A DNA stretch of 64,000 nucleotides from SHZI01 sp963802215 (GCA_963802215.1 CAWDHQ010000002.1:372001-436000); one strand, 5' to 3'; shown: positions 40,923 to 50,732, counted from the first letter of the stretch. Notes: a model not told the origin generated them from the letters alone. Translations and numbers: made by a program.

Positions 40923-42167
40923 TCAGAAGTTCGCGGTGAGCTGCACCCAGTACTTGCTGGTGTCGGTGGAGAGGTCGTCGGCGTCGTAGGTGGCGCCTTT
41001 CAGCAGCACGGCGTAGTGCTTGCCCAGGGGCCAGTTGGCCGAGAAGTCGATCTCCGTGCCCCAGTCGGCGCTGCTCGACTCGGCGCTGAAGTCGTGGAAG
41101 CGCACCAGCAGGTCGGCGCCCAGGGCCTTGCCTGTGACCGCGAAGTAGAGGTCCTCCACCCCGGCGTCAGGGGTGGTCAGGAACTTGTCGGCCCAACCCT
41201 GGAAGGCGTGCAGCGTGGCGAGCGGCGTGCGAAAGGCGCTGCCCGGGGAGTCGTCGCCTTCCAGAACCTCGTAGCCCAGCTTGAAGCCGAGCCACGTCAG
41301 CCCGATGCTGCCCTCTACAAGGTAGTAACTGGCGTCGTAGTCCACCGGGTTGTCCCCGCCGTCGGACTGCTCGGCGTATTCCAGCGCGTAGCCGGCCTTC
41401 CACCCGCTCGTGACGTCAGTGGCGCCCGTGAGGCGCAGGCCGTAGGTATCGTTGGAGAGGCCGTCGGCGTTGTCGAAGTCCATCAGGTAGCCGTACGCCG
41501 ACACCGTGGCCAGCGGGCCGAAAGCGTAGCTCGCGTCCAGCAGGTGGGTATTGCTGTCCAGGTCCGCGGGTGGCGTGCCGTTGTCGGGGCCCTGGATCCG
41601 GTTGACCTGGCCGACCCATGAGTAGGACGTGGTGACTTTCTTGCCAAACTTGTGGCTGATGCCGCCGGCATCGAAGGTCTGCTCGTTCTGCCGCCAGCCG
41701 ACGCCGCCGACGAAGCGCTGGTTCGCCCGCTCGATCCGCTGACGACCCACGACCACCTCCGTGTCCTGCCAGCCGGTGTACCGGATCAGGGCCTGGTTCA
41801 GGTCGGTGCCTTCGGGATCAACCACGCCCGGCCGGTCGGTGACGCCGTTGCGGGTGTCGTTGAAATTGTCGGCGCCGATGTGCCGTACGTCGTCCACCTC
41901 GAGCAGCACGCCGAAGCCGGCAACCGGCTTCGGCGCCACCGTAAGGCGTGAACGCAGCGTGTTTGCCCAGGCGTCCTTCGCGAAGCCGTCGTCATCCACC
42001 GCTTCGAAGCGGTAGCGGAAGCCGAGGTTTACCGTGCTGCCGGCGACGGCCGCAGCCAGGTCCTCTGTGAGGTCCGCTCCGTTCGCCACCGTCGCGGCGA
42101 GCAGCCCCGTTGCGACGATCAACTTCGGGGCGGCCCGCCGGCCTGCCTTGGCTGGATTAGTAAACAT
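40923..42167 (-). CDS. Outer-membrane porin, alginate-export (AlgE-like) family
   Basis: 414 residues. Signal peptide (PKLIVATGLLAATVANGA), then a beta-barrel with alternating aromatic strands, and a C-terminal phenylalanine (YWVQLTANF) as expected of outer-membrane proteins. Internal motifs such as VVVGRQRIERANQRFVGGVGWRQNEQTFD match alginate_exp-type proteins. The start overlaps the last 11 bases of the nirS-like gene, which points to co-expression. It may pass nitrite, small solutes or an oligosaccharide; the name is by family only. Confidence 0.8.
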   Translation of the reverse strand: MFTNPAKAGRRAAPKLIVATGLLAATVANGADLTEDLAAAVAGSTVNLGFRYRFEAVDDDGFAKDAWANTLRSRLTVAPKPVAGFGVLLEVDDVRHIGADNFNDTRNGVTDRPGVVDPEGTDLNQALIRYTGWQDTEVVVGRQRIERANQRFVGGVGWRQNEQTFDAGGISHKFGKKVTTSYSWVGQVNRIQGPDNGTPPADLDSNTHLLDASYAFGPLATVSAYGYLMDFDNADGLSNDTYGLRLTGATDVTSGWKAGYALEYAEQSDGGDNPVDYDASYYLVEGSIGLTWLGFKLGYEVLEGDDSPGSAFRTPLATLHAFQGWADKFLTTPDAGVEDLYFAVTGKALGADLLVRFHDFSAESSSADWGTEIDFSANWPLGKHYAVLLKGATYDADDLSTDTSKYWVQLTANF

Positions 42168-44301
42168 CGTGCACCGTGTTGTAGACGTTGAACTTGCCCG
42201 TCGGGGTGATGATGCGCGGCCCCTTGATGACCTTCTTCAGCTTGCGGGTCTTGTCGTCCACGACCACGATCGCGGACTCTTCCTCCTTGCCGCTCCAGAC
42301 CGAGAACCACACCTCGTCGCCCGCCTCGTTGTACTCGGGCTGCACGATGCGCTTGGGTCCGGGGCCAAGCTTGGCCCATTCGCCGATGGGCAGCACCTTG
42401 TAACCCGCATCCAGGTTGTCGATGTCGAAGACGGCGATCGACTGGCTGATCCCAGCCTCGGGATTCAGGGGCGTGTCGACCCACAGGTTCTTCGACTTCG
42501 GGTGGGTCTTGACGAACAGCGACCCGCCGCCCTGTCCCTTCAGCACCTGCACGACCTTCCAGGCATGCTTTGCATGCTTGTCCGGGTCGGTCCCGATGAG
42601 TGTGATGTTGTCGTTGCCCAGCGCGCTGGTGGCCCACACCGGCCCGAACTCCGGGTGGATGAAGTTGGCACCGCGGCCGGGGTGCGGGATCTTCTCAACG
42701 GGGACCCTGGCAATCAGCTTGCGGTCCTTCGAGTCCACCACCACCACGGTATTGGACTGGTTGGCGGCCGTCAGGAAGTAGCGCAGGCTCGAATCCCAGC
42801 CGCCGTCATGCAGGAACTCCTTGGCGTCGATGGTGGTGATGCCCAGGTTGTCGATGTCGCTGTAGTCCACCAGCAGGATCCGGCCCGTCTCTTTCACGTT
42901 GACGATGAACTCCGGGTGCTGGTGGGAGGCGACGATGGCCGCCACGCGGGGCTCCGGGTGGTACTCCTGGCTGGTGACCGTCATGCCGCGCGTCGAGACG
43001 ATCTTCTTCGGCTCCAGCGTGTCGCCGTCCATGATGACGAACTGGGGCGGCCAGTAGGAGCCCGCGATGGCGTACTTGTCCTCGAAGCCCTTGAACTTGG
43101 AGGTCTCCACGGAGCGCGCCTCGAGGCCCACGCGGATCTCGGCCACCGTCTGCGGGACCTTCGCCCACAGGTCGATCAGGTCGACCTTGCCGTCCCGGCC
43201 GATGGTGAAGACGTAGCGCCCGGAGTGCGAGAGCCGGGAGATGTGCACGGCATAGCCGGTCTTGATGATGGCCACCGTCTCCTTGGTGTCGCCGTTGATC
43301 AGCGCCACCTCGCCGCTGTCCCGCAGGGTAACCGCGAAGACGTTGCTCAGATTGATGTCGTTCTGCTGGCTGGTCGGGCGGTCGGCCACGGGGACAATCA
43401 CCCGCCAGGACGCCTGCATCTCCTTCATGCCCCACTCGGGAGGCTGGGGCGGCTCGTGCTGCAGGAAGCGCGCCATCAGGTCGATCTCGGCATCCGTCAG
43501 TTCGCCGGAAGTGCCCCAGTTCGGCATGCCCGCGGGGGAGCCGAACTTGATGAGCGCCTTCAGGTAGTCAGTGCCCTTTGCCATGGTGAGGTCGGGTGTC
43601 AGCGGCTTGCCCGTAGCGCCCTTGCGGAGCACGCCGTGGCAGCCCGCGCAGCGCTCGAAGAAGATCTGCTTGCCCCTCTCGAATTCCGCCTCCGTCATGG
43701 CCGGGGCGCCGGGCGTCACGCTCACGTGCGCTTCCGTGATCTGGGAGGGCTGGGACTGGTAGGCCTGTTCGGCCTCGCCGGCGCCCGGGTGCCTCTCGCC
43801 GGCGGCCTGCTTCGACTCCAGGCCCTTGCTCGCCCGGTAGCTGGCCACCTGCTTGGTGGTGACCTTGCCGCCGGGATTGCCCCAGCTGTTCAGCACGAAG
43901 GTGATGATCTGGCTCAGGTCCTTGTCGCTCAGGTAGCTCATCGCCGGCATCACGTTGTTGTACTCGACGCCGTTGACCACCATCTTGCCCTGCCGTCCCT
44001 CGACGGTGGTCTCCAGCACCGCGTTGGGATTGGCGGCGATGAAGTCCGACTTGGCGAGCGGCGGGAACGCGCCCGGCAGGCCCTGGCCCTCCGGCTGGTG
44101 GCAGGCGGCGCAGTTCTGCAGGTAGAGCTCGCGACCCTTCTCCGTGCTGGCCGGCTTCGTGCTCGCCTGGGCCACTTCGGCCTTGTGCACCAGCGGTTCG
44201 TCCGCGGCACGGACCGGCCGAATGACGGCGGCAGCGGCGAGAAGGATCGTGGAAGCCGCAAGGGCTGCGGATATCCGCCAGTGGGAAGAGGCGACGCGCA
44301 T
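42157..44301 (-). CDS. nirS: Cytochrome cd1 nitrite reductase with an extra N-terminal cytochrome c domain
   Basis: 714 residues, about 120-150 longer than usual NirS. Signal peptide (AALAASTILLAAAAVIRPVRA). There are two haem c sites: CAACH at 64-68 (extra domain) and CAGCH at 218-222 (usual domain). From about residue 300 the d1 propeller follows, with axial His353 (GYAVHISRLS) and the catalytic pair His498 (FLHDGG) and His540 (PHPGRGANF), spaced 42 apart like His327 and His369 of Pseudomonas NirS. It ends YNTVHDVY, as NirS does. It reduces nitrite to NO in the periplasm. No d1-haem genes are nearby. Confidence 0.92.
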   Translation of the reverse strand: MRVASSHWRISAALAASTILLAAAAVIRPVRAADEPLVHKAEVAQASTKPASTEKGRELYLQNCAACHQPEGQGLPGAFPPLAKSDFIAANPNAVLETTVEGRQGKMVVNGVEYNNVMPAMSYLSDKDLSQIITFVLNSWGNPGGKVTTKQVASYRASKGLESKQAAGERHPGAGEAEQAYQSQPSQITEAHVSVTPGAPAMTEAEFERGKQIFFERCAGCHGVLRKGATGKPLTPDLTMAKGTDYLKALIKFGSPAGMPNWGTSGELTDAEIDLMARFLQHEPPQPPEWGMKEMQASWRVIVPVADRPTSQQNDINLSNVFAVTLRDSGEVALINGDTKETVAIIKTGYAVHISRLSHSGRYVFTIGRDGKVDLIDLWAKVPQTVAEIRVGLEARSVETSKFKGFEDKYAIAGSYWPPQFVIMDGDTLEPKKIVSTRGMTVTSQEYHPEPRVAAIVASHQHPEFIVNVKETGRILLVDYSDIDNLGITTIDAKEFLHDGGWDSSLRYFLTAANQSNTVVVVDSKDRKLIARVPVEKIPHPGRGANFIHPEFGPVWATSALGNDNITLIGTDPDKHAKHAWKVVQVLKGQGGGSLFVKTHPKSKNLWVDTPLNPEAGISQSIAVFDIDNLDAGYKVLPIGEWAKLGPGPKRIVQPEYNEAGDEVWFSVWSGKEEESAIVVVDDKTRKLKKVIKGPRIITPTGKFNVYNTVHDVY

Positions 44302-44415
44302 GGGCTAGCTCCTGATGTCGGGGCGGTCGACGAAGGTACGACCCGTCCCCCGCGCAACGCAATTGTCCGCTTGGCCACTCACCGGCGGCATAGGGGAAAC
44401 TACTGAGGAGTACTG

Positions 44416-46797
44416 CTAGAAGCGGTAGCGGAGCGTGGCGCCCAGTTGGCGGCCCCGCGGCAGGCTGATCGCGAAACCGCGCGGACTCGTCGACGAACCG
44501 GCACACACGGTGCCGGGTGGGGCCGTGCCCGCCGTGACGAAGCTCGCGCAGGAGGGCAGCGCGCCGGAGCGCCGGTCGAGGAAGCGCAGCACGTCCACCG
44601 GTGTGTCGTCATCGGTCAGGTTGGTGACCCAGAGCGTCAGTTCCACCGCTTCCCAGGCAATGCCGGTCCGCAGGCCGAGCAGAGACCGGTTGCCGGTCTC
44701 GATCAGGTTGTCCTCCTGGCCGTAGCGGGACGACTCGAAGGACCAGTCACCGCCGGCAAACCAGCTCTGCCGGCCGCCCAGGTCGCGCCGGTACTCGAGC
44801 TGCACGCCCGCCATGTGCTCCGGCACGCGGGGCGTCGTCTTGCCCGCAACGTTTCCGAGCCGCTCCAGGTCTGCCGCGGTGCCGTTGCCACCCCGCAGGT
44901 CCGCCTGTTCCTCGCTGAGCTGCTGGCGGATCTCCGAATCCGTCCAGCCGTAGGTGAGCGTGGTCGTGAGTCGCTCGCTGAGCTGTGCCGACGCCTCGAG
45001 CTCGAGGCCCGTGACCGCGGTCTTGCCCACGTTGTCGATGAAGGTGGCCGTGCCACCGCCCGGCAGCTCGATGATGGAGGTGGTCTGCTGGTCGGTGACA
45101 TCCAGGTAGTAGGCGGCGAGCGCGTACCGGCCGCGACCGTCGAGCACCTCACCCCGCAGGCCGGCTTCGTAGCTCCAGAGGACCTCCTCATCCACGTTCC
45201 GGTAGCTCTCGTCAGGCGTCCCCTCGGGGGTGTCCGGCACGTCGGCGTTGAAGGTGCCCGGGGACTGGCCACGGGCGATGTTGAGGTAGGGCATCAGTGC
45301 CGGGCTCGCCTGCCAGGTGACTGTCAGCCGGGGCGACCAGCTGTGAAAGGTCTCGCTGAAGCGGGTGCTGTCGCCCGTTCCGCCCACGTTGGGCACGGTG
45401 GTGACCTGCACCTCGTCGGCGGCGTAGCGCAGTTCAAGGCCGGCGGTGATGGCGTGGTCGAGGTCAACCTCGAGTGCACCGAAGACCGCACGGTTCTCCA
45501 CGTCCTGCAGGGTGAGGTTACCGAAATTGGGCAGCACCGAGACACCGCCATCGGGCGCCACGACGACCCGGTTCTCGACCACTTCGTCCAGGTGGCCCCG
45601 GTAGTAGTAGAGCCCGCCGGTCGCGCGCCAGTTCGCGCCCCGGCCCGACGTCGCGCGCAGCTCCTGGGAAAAATCGCCCTGGGAGAGCTCATCGCGCTGG
45701 AGGAAAGAGCCGGGCTGCTGCGGCACGGGGTCGTAGGCCGCGTAGGACGCATCGAAGCCGCGCTCCAGGTCGTCGCTGACGACCCCCGTAAGGCTGCTCA
45801 CGGTCCAGTCGCCGGGCAGGTCCCAGGCGATGCTCAGCGAGCCGAGCTGGCGGTCCAGCTCGAAGCCCGAGCCGCCGGCAGCCTCCAGCGCATCCGTGTA
45901 CAGGGTGACCGTGTCGGAGGTGAGTGCCTGGCCCACGTAGTACTCCCGGGCCCGGGGCGCATCGGCGCTGCGGAAGCAGCAGTTGTTGACGGTGCGCGGC
46001 TGGAGCCAGACGGCGAAGTGGTCGTCGTCCGTCTCCTGCAGTGCCACCCGCAGGCTCACCCGCAGGTCAGGCGAGGGCGTTGCCTCGAACTTCAGGCTGA
46101 CGTCGCGGGACTCCTCGCCGCCGGTCGTGCTCCCGTCCCGGGTGTTGGTGTACTCGCCACCGTAGGTATCCACCCCCGCGCTGGCGAGGAACCGCAGCCA
46201 GTCCCCGGCCAGGGGCCCGCCGATCCAGCCGTTGGCCCGGGCCGTGTCGTGTTCCGCACCTGTCAGCTCCAGGCCGCCGGCCAGCTCCGCGCCGGGGCTC
46301 CGCGTCACGTAGTTGACCGCGCCGGCGAAGGTGGCGCGCCCGAACTGGGCGGACTGGGGGCCGCGCAGGATCTCGACCCGCTCGAGGTCGTGGAAAGTCG
46401 TCGACTGGCTGGAGCCACCCAGGTAGACGCCGTCGACGAAGGTCGCGGCCACCGTGGAGTTGGCGATGCCGTTGCGGATGGTGGTGAGGCCACGCACGGT
46501 CGGGCGGTTGGAGTTGATGCCGCGGCCCAGCGCCGAGTTGAAGGAGAAGCCGGGCGTGAACCGGGCCAGTTCGTCCAGCGTGGTGGCGCCGAGCTGGCTG
46601 ATCGCGTCGCTGTCGAAGGCCGTCACCGAGACGGGCACGCGCTGGATGGATTCCGGCAGGCGTCGGGCGGTAACGATGATTTCCGGAAGCAACTCGCGAC
46701 CGTCCCCGGGAGGTGGGCCGCCAGTCCGGGTGGCATCCTGTGCGGGCGCAGCCTGGGCAGCGAGAAGCACGGCGATAGCGGCACCAGTCAGCAGCAT
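44416..46797 (-). CDS. TonB-dependent outer-membrane receptor
   Basis: 793 residues. N-terminal signal (AIAVLLAAQAAPAQ), plug beginning LPEIIVTARRLPESIQRVPVSVTAFDSDAI, plug motif LRGPQSAQFGRATFAGAVNYVTRSP, and a C-terminal phenylalanine (LGATLRYRF). The barrel contains many Asp/Asn-rich loops. The substrate is unknown. It lies 114 bases downstream of the nirS start region, in the same direction but reading after it on the minus strand, so it is upstream of nirS in transcription. It may be a separate unit. Confidence 0.92.
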   Translation of the reverse strand: MLLTGAAIAVLLAAQAAPAQDATRTGGPPPGDGRELLPEIIVTARRLPESIQRVPVSVTAFDSDAISQLGATTLDELARFTPGFSFNSALGRGINSNRPTVRGLTTIRNGIANSTVAATFVDGVYLGGSSQSTTFHDLERVEILRGPQSAQFGRATFAGAVNYVTRSPGAELAGGLELTGAEHDTARANGWIGGPLAGDWLRFLASAGVDTYGGEYTNTRDGSTTGGEESRDVSLKFEATPSPDLRVSLRVALQETDDDHFAVWLQPRTVNNCCFRSADAPRAREYYVGQALTSDTVTLYTDALEAAGGSGFELDRQLGSLSIAWDLPGDWTVSSLTGVVSDDLERGFDASYAAYDPVPQQPGSFLQRDELSQGDFSQELRATSGRGANWRATGGLYYYRGHLDEVVENRVVVAPDGGVSVLPNFGNLTLQDVENRAVFGALEVDLDHAITAGLELRYAADEVQVTTVPNVGGTGDSTRFSETFHSWSPRLTVTWQASPALMPYLNIARGQSPGTFNADVPDTPEGTPDESYRNVDEEVLWSYEAGLRGEVLDGRGRYALAAYYLDVTDQQTTSIIELPGGGTATFIDNVGKTAVTGLELEASAQLSERLTTTLTYGWTDSEIRQQLSEEQADLRGGNGTAADLERLGNVAGKTTPRVPEHMAGVQLEYRRDLGGRQSWFAGGDWSFESSRYGQEDNLIETGNRSLLGLRTGIAWEAVELTLWVTNLTDDDTPVDVLRFLDRRSGALPSCASFVTAGTAPPGTVCAGSSTSPRGFAISLPRGRQLGATLRYRF

Positions 46798-46902
46798 GGG
46801 GGTGGCGTTGCGGTTGGGGCGGTCAGGCTAGCACGGCTCCCAACGTTTCATCCGGCCCCGGGTGTGCGACGATCACGGCTACCCGGCAAGCGGACAGGCG
46901 CA

Positions 46903-47886
46903 ATGACCACCCACGAAAAGAAGACTTTTCTCGCCACCTACGACTGGGCAACGAGCTGGCAGGACCTGCCCTGGGCCCACGACGAGCCCACCCTGTTCCT
47001 CGCCGAGATCTGCGAGCGGCGCCGGCCTGGCCGGGCGCTCGACATCGGCTGCGGCGCCGGTACCGACTCGGTGTACCTCGCGAAGAAGGGTTGGGACGTC
47101 ACGTCTCTCGACTTCATGCCCAAGGCCCTGGAGTTCACTCAGAAGCGGGCGGCAGAGGCGGGCGTCTCGGTGCGGCCGGTCGAGGCAGACATCACGGAAT
47201 GGGCCGTGCCGGAGCCCTTCGACCTGGTCCTGGACCACGGCCTGCTGCACAACATGGACCCGGTGCGCCATCCCGCGTACCGGGAGCAGGTGCTGAATGC
47301 CGTCGCCGACGACGGTGACTTCGTGCTGCTCCACTGGCATCCCCGCTACCCGGGCCAGCCCAGCGGCCGGATGGGCCCTTCGCGCGTTGCCCGAGAGGAG
47401 ATCCTTAGGTTCTTCGCGCCCGATCTGCAGGAACGCTTCTTTGCCCGGGAGGAGTTCGAGGACCTGCCGGACCTTGTGGGCGGCGGCATGGCACAGGCCT
47501 GTTTCTGGCTGCGGCGGAACCGTGCCCACGCCCACCCCCGGGAGCTGATCGATCAGGTGCGCGCCACGTTCCGGCGCAACAAGGTCGATGTGGACGCAGT
47601 CCTGGCTGCCGCCGGCGAGGCCCCCGTGAAGGCAAAGGTGGCGGCCACGGACCTTATGGCCAGGCTGGTGGGACCCGGGCGCTTTGGCATTTCCCACGTG
47701 CCGGTCAGCCCCGGCGACGCGGACGCGCTGCTGGCGGCCTGGGCCGAGCGGGCGGGTCAGAATCCCCGGATGGTGGCCAACCTCTTCACGCTGTTCACCT
47801 CGACGGACCACGGCGACCTGTGCGGCGCGGTGCCCCGATGCGGACAGTGCGAGGTGCGAATTTGCAAGCGGCTGCGGTACCGGTAG
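46903..47886 (+). CDS. SAM-dependent methyltransferase with Cys-rich tail
   Basis: 327 residues from the ATG at 46903; the open frame further upstream runs antisense to the TonB receptor and is spurious. The class I methyltransferase signature is RALDIGCGAGTDSVYLAKKGWDVTSLDFMPKAL. Motif II-like PFDLVLDHGLLHNM follows. The C-terminal half is unlike simple methyltransferases and ends with CGAVPRCGQCEVRICKR, four cysteines that could bind a metal. The substrate is unknown; a thiol/metalloid-type (TPMT-like) methyltransferase is one option. The TAG stop comes from a REP unit. Confidence 0.75.
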   Translation: MTTHEKKTFLATYDWATSWQDLPWAHDEPTLFLAEICERRRPGRALDIGCGAGTDSVYLAKKGWDVTSLDFMPKALEFTQKRAAEAGVSVRPVEADITEWAVPEPFDLVLDHGLLHNMDPVRHPAYREQVLNAVADDGDFVLLHWHPRYPGQPSGRMGPSRVAREEILRFFAPDLQERFFAREEFEDLPDLVGGGMAQACFWLRRNRAHAHPRELIDQVRATFRRNKVDVDAVLAAAGEAPVKAKVAATDLMARLVGPGRFGISHVPVSPGDADALLAAWAERAGQNPRMVANLFTLFTSTDHGDLCGAVPRCGQCEVRICKRLRYR

Positions 47887-47908
47887 GAGCGCCTTCAGGC
47901 GCGACTAC
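47883..47908. repeat. Double-headed REP supplying both convergent stops
   Basis: A REP with GTAG at one end and CTAC at the other. The plus-strand TAG (47884-47886) ends the methyltransferase gene and the minus-strand TAG (47905-47907) ends the exported TPR-like gene. Confidence 0.9.
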
Positions 47909-48696
47909 GAGTTCGAAGAGGCGAGCTGCACGCGGCCGGACGTAACCGCGCTGGCGCGCTCGAAGGCCACCTGGGCGTCGTCGTCCCGCCCGAGTTCCTG
48001 GTAGCGCAGGCCCAGCTGTTGCCAGGCTTCCGCGGCACCCCAGGCCGCGATGCGCGACCCCGACTCCATGGCCTGCGCGAACAGCCCCGCGGCCCGCTCC
48101 AGCTTGGCCACCGCAAGTTCCCGGTCCCCGCCGAACAACCGGGGCGTGGCCCAGTCGGCGAGACCGTCCTGCATGACGACCCAGGGATTGTCCGGTGCCA
48201 GCCGGCGGGCTTCGGCCATCTGCCGCCGGGCTTCCAGGCCCCGGGTTACCGTGGCCATGACCCCGTAAAGGGTACTCATGCCGTTACAGGAGCCTAGCAG
48301 CGCCCGGGCCTCCGCATGCCCCGGCTGCTGCCGGACCACGACCTGCAACTCGGCGATGCAGTCTTCCAGGTAGCCGCGGGCAGCGGGGCGGTCGGCTTCC
48401 GTGGCCAGGGCCTGCCGGAATCGCGCGTACGCCGCAAAGTAGGCGGCACTTGCCGGGTCCCCCGGCGCGTCCTGCGGGGCTGCCGCCAGGTGCAGGAGTT
48501 CTGTCCGCGCGGCCTCGATGGCGGCCAGGTTCCGGTCCTGGTAGCCCTGCTCGATCCTCGCGCGAAGTCCGTCGTAGGCCTCGCCGATTGCCGCGGGACT
48601 CGTCACGAGCGCACCGGCAAGGAGCGCCAGGGAGGCCGCCAGGCGTGATCCAAACGGTCCCGGGCGACGAAGGGGTGGTCTGAGACGATTTGCCAC
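47905..48696 (-). CDS. Exported TPR-like protein of unknown function
   Basis: 263 residues from a GTG at 48696 (GGAAG upstream). Upstream in-frame codons would run through the divergent Rieske promoter region. Signal peptide (RLAASLALLAGALVTSPAAIG). The body is helical with TPR-like pairs (ARGYLEDCIAELQVVVRQQPGHAEARALLGSC, and a C-terminal AWQQLGLRYQELGRDDDAQVAFERASAV). No enzymatic motif is visible. It probably works as a periplasmic scaffold. The start is the weakest part of this call. Confidence 0.6.
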   Translation of the reverse strand: MANRLRPPLRRPGPFGSRLAASLALLAGALVTSPAAIGEAYDGLRARIEQGYQDRNLAAIEAARTELLHLAAAPQDAPGDPASAAYFAAYARFRQALATEADRPAARGYLEDCIAELQVVVRQQPGHAEARALLGSCNGMSTLYGVMATVTRGLEARRQMAEARRLAPDNPWVVMQDGLADWATPRLFGGDRELAVAKLERAAGLFAQAMESGSRIAAWGAAEAWQQLGLRYQELGRDDDAQVAFERASAVTSGRVQLASSNS

Positions 48697-48910
48697 GGCT
48701 CTGTCTTCCTGTCCTGTTGCATGGTTCGCCCGGTTCCACCCCTGGGGGTCGCCGGTGCGGCTTCTGGGAAAGGACTTCGCGCTGCAACTGCAAGTGGTTT
48801 CAACCGCCCTTGATTCGGGCGGCTTATGACCGGGCGCGGATGCCCCCCCCGGACGGGAACGCGCTAGCATTGGCGGCAGCCAAACCGCCTGAATTTCCTG
48901 GAGCACGAGC

Positions 48911-50053
48911 ATGTTCATCAATTTCTGGTATCCCATCGGCCTGTCCTCGGAAATCACCGGGGAAAAACCCTTCCGGGCGCAGGTCTTCGGCCTGCCCTTC
49001 GTGGCCTTCCGGGACGAGGCGGGCGCGGCCCATGTGGTGTCCGACACCTGCGTCCACCGCGGCGGTGCGCTGCACAAGGGCTGGATCAAGGCTGGCAGGG
49101 TGGTGTGCCCGTATCACGGCTGGGCCTACGGTGGCGATGGCAAGTGCGCCAGGCTGCCGTCGCTCGGCGACGACGCGAAGATCCCGGCCCGTGCCAAGGT
49201 CGACTCCTACCCCGTGCAGGAGCGGTACGGCATCGTCTTCGCCTTCCTGGGGGACCTGCCTGAGGCGGAGCGTCCGCCGCTCTACGACGTACCCGAGTAC
49301 GGCCAGCCCGGCTGGAAGTGCCAGACCTACGTCCTCAACCTGAACGCCTACTACCAGCGGTCCATGGAGAACGGCATGGACCCGATCCACAACGAATTCG
49401 TGCACCCGCTGCAGGGCGCGCCGAAGATGGCCATGGAGTACCAGCGCAACCAGACGCCAATGACCGACATCCCGTGGGGTGCCAAGTTCTTCCTGCCCTT
49501 CGGCGAGAAGCAGGAGAACACCACCCTGGCCAACGACCGCCAGGGCAGCCGCACCGGCGCCGCCGGCTCCTGGTACCAGGGACCGAACCAGCTGGTCACG
49601 TGGATCGAGCTGACGGCCACCAACGCCTTTCATCAGTACCTGTTCGAGCAGCCCATCGACGAGAACCACACGCGGATCTTCTTCCTCAACCTCCGCAACT
49701 GGTTGATGGAAGACAAGCACGACAAGCGCGTCGAGGACCTGACGATGCAGATCGTCCACGAGGACATCGCGATCCTCGAGAACCTGAACCCGGTGCGCAC
49801 GCCGGACTCCAACAACAAGGAAATACTGCTTCCCAGCGATCACGCCGTGTTCCGGTACCGGGAACACTGCAAGGAATGGGAAGCCCGCGGCTGGCGTGTG
49901 GACATGAAGGCCCTGCGCAACAACCAGGGCGATGTCGCCTATGCCATTCCCTGCCCGGCGCGCCGGGAGTCCGGCAACTGGGTGCTGGACCCGGTGCCGC
50001 TCGTCGCGCCACGCGCCGCTGCCAGCTCAGGGTCGGCGGTTCGCTCGGCCTGA
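48911..50053 (+). CDS. Rieske oxygenase (VanA-like)
   Basis: 380 residues. It starts MFINFWYPIGLSSEITGEKPF and is a paralogue of the gene at 15025. The Rieske ligands are CVHRGGALHKG and CPYHGWAYG; the catalytic iron site is in ENGMDPIHNEFVHPLQG. As in the other copy, no reductase or ferredoxin gene lies beside it. Likely substrate is an aromatic or terpenoid ring compound, but specificity is not predictable. RBS GGAGCACGAGC is upstream of the ATG. Confidence 0.87.
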   Translation: MFINFWYPIGLSSEITGEKPFRAQVFGLPFVAFRDEAGAAHVVSDTCVHRGGALHKGWIKAGRVVCPYHGWAYGGDGKCARLPSLGDDAKIPARAKVDSYPVQERYGIVFAFLGDLPEAERPPLYDVPEYGQPGWKCQTYVLNLNAYYQRSMENGMDPIHNEFVHPLQGAPKMAMEYQRNQTPMTDIPWGAKFFLPFGEKQENTTLANDRQGSRTGAAGSWYQGPNQLVTWIELTATNAFHQYLFEQPIDENHTRIFFLNLRNWLMEDKHDKRVEDLTMQIVHEDIAILENLNPVRTPDSNNKEILLPSDHAVFRYREHCKEWEARGWRVDMKALRNNQGDVAYAIPCPARRESGNWVLDPVPLVAPRAAASSGSAVRSA

Positions 50054-50099
50054 CCTCCCTGAGCGGGCTCACCTGTTGAGCCCGGGTCCTCTGCCGGCG

Positions 50100-50513
50100 T
50101 CAGGGGCCGTACGTCAGCACCCGGCGGGGCGCGATCCGGAACAGCACGCGGATGTCGCCCGGCTGGCCGAACGGGTATTTGTCCTGCCCGAGGTAGAGCT
50201 TCGCCAGCTGGTCAATATGGGCATCGGCGCCTTTCTCCATCTCCTCCACCACCTCCCCCCGGACTTCGATCCAGTGGTAGACATTGGCGGGATCCACCGC
50301 GAGAACGGTCACCGGCCGCCGGGCGTGCAGGTTGTCGTACTTGGCCCGCTGCTTCTCCGTGTTCACCAGGATGTGCAGGCCGTCGTAACTGCACCACACA
50401 GGCTGTACCTGGATCTGGCCCGACTTCATTTGCGTGGCGAGGCTGATGACGATGGGTCCGTCGAGGAGTGCGCGATGGGAGTCCGGAACGACATCAATGC
50501 GCGAGGAAGTCAT
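50100..50513 (-). CDS. Pyridoxamine-5'-phosphate oxidase-like flavin-binding protein (PPOX class)
   Basis: 137 residues from the ATG at 50513, chosen because of AGGAG 8 bases upstream. The split-barrel fold is recognisable from DGPIVISLATQMKSGQIQVQPVWCSYDG and NTEKQRAKYDNLHARRPVTVLAVDP. Members bind FMN or F420 and often act on small redox substrates. The assigned subgroup (TIGR03618-like) is a best guess. It is convergent with the Rieske gene. Confidence 0.75.
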   Translation of the reverse strand: MTSSRIDVVPDSHRALLDGPIVISLATQMKSGQIQVQPVWCSYDGLHILVNTEKQRAKYDNLHARRPVTVLAVDPANVYHWIEVRGEVVEEMEKGADAHIDQLAKLYLGQDKYPFGQPGDIRVLFRIAPRRVLTYGP

Positions 50514-50732
50514 GTTGGTTCTCCTGTCTGCTGATGCTAGATGCAGTGGTCCGATTGTCCGGGAAGTGCCCGATTTGCCTGCCAGAAAAGTCCCTGCCAA
50601 TACAAGTAGTGCATGCCGCCCCTGAAATAAAGGCTTGCGGCCAGCATCAGCACACTCTATGTTCCTGCGCCGGAACCAGCGATTTTGCTGTGGGCCGCGG
50701 TTAATTCTTCAACTCCAGGGAGTATTTCAAGC

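Noticed and set aside
44446..46902. Long open plus-strand frame before the methyltransferase
   Set aside because: It is antisense to the TonB receptor gene. Only the part from the ATG at 46903 has methyltransferase motifs.
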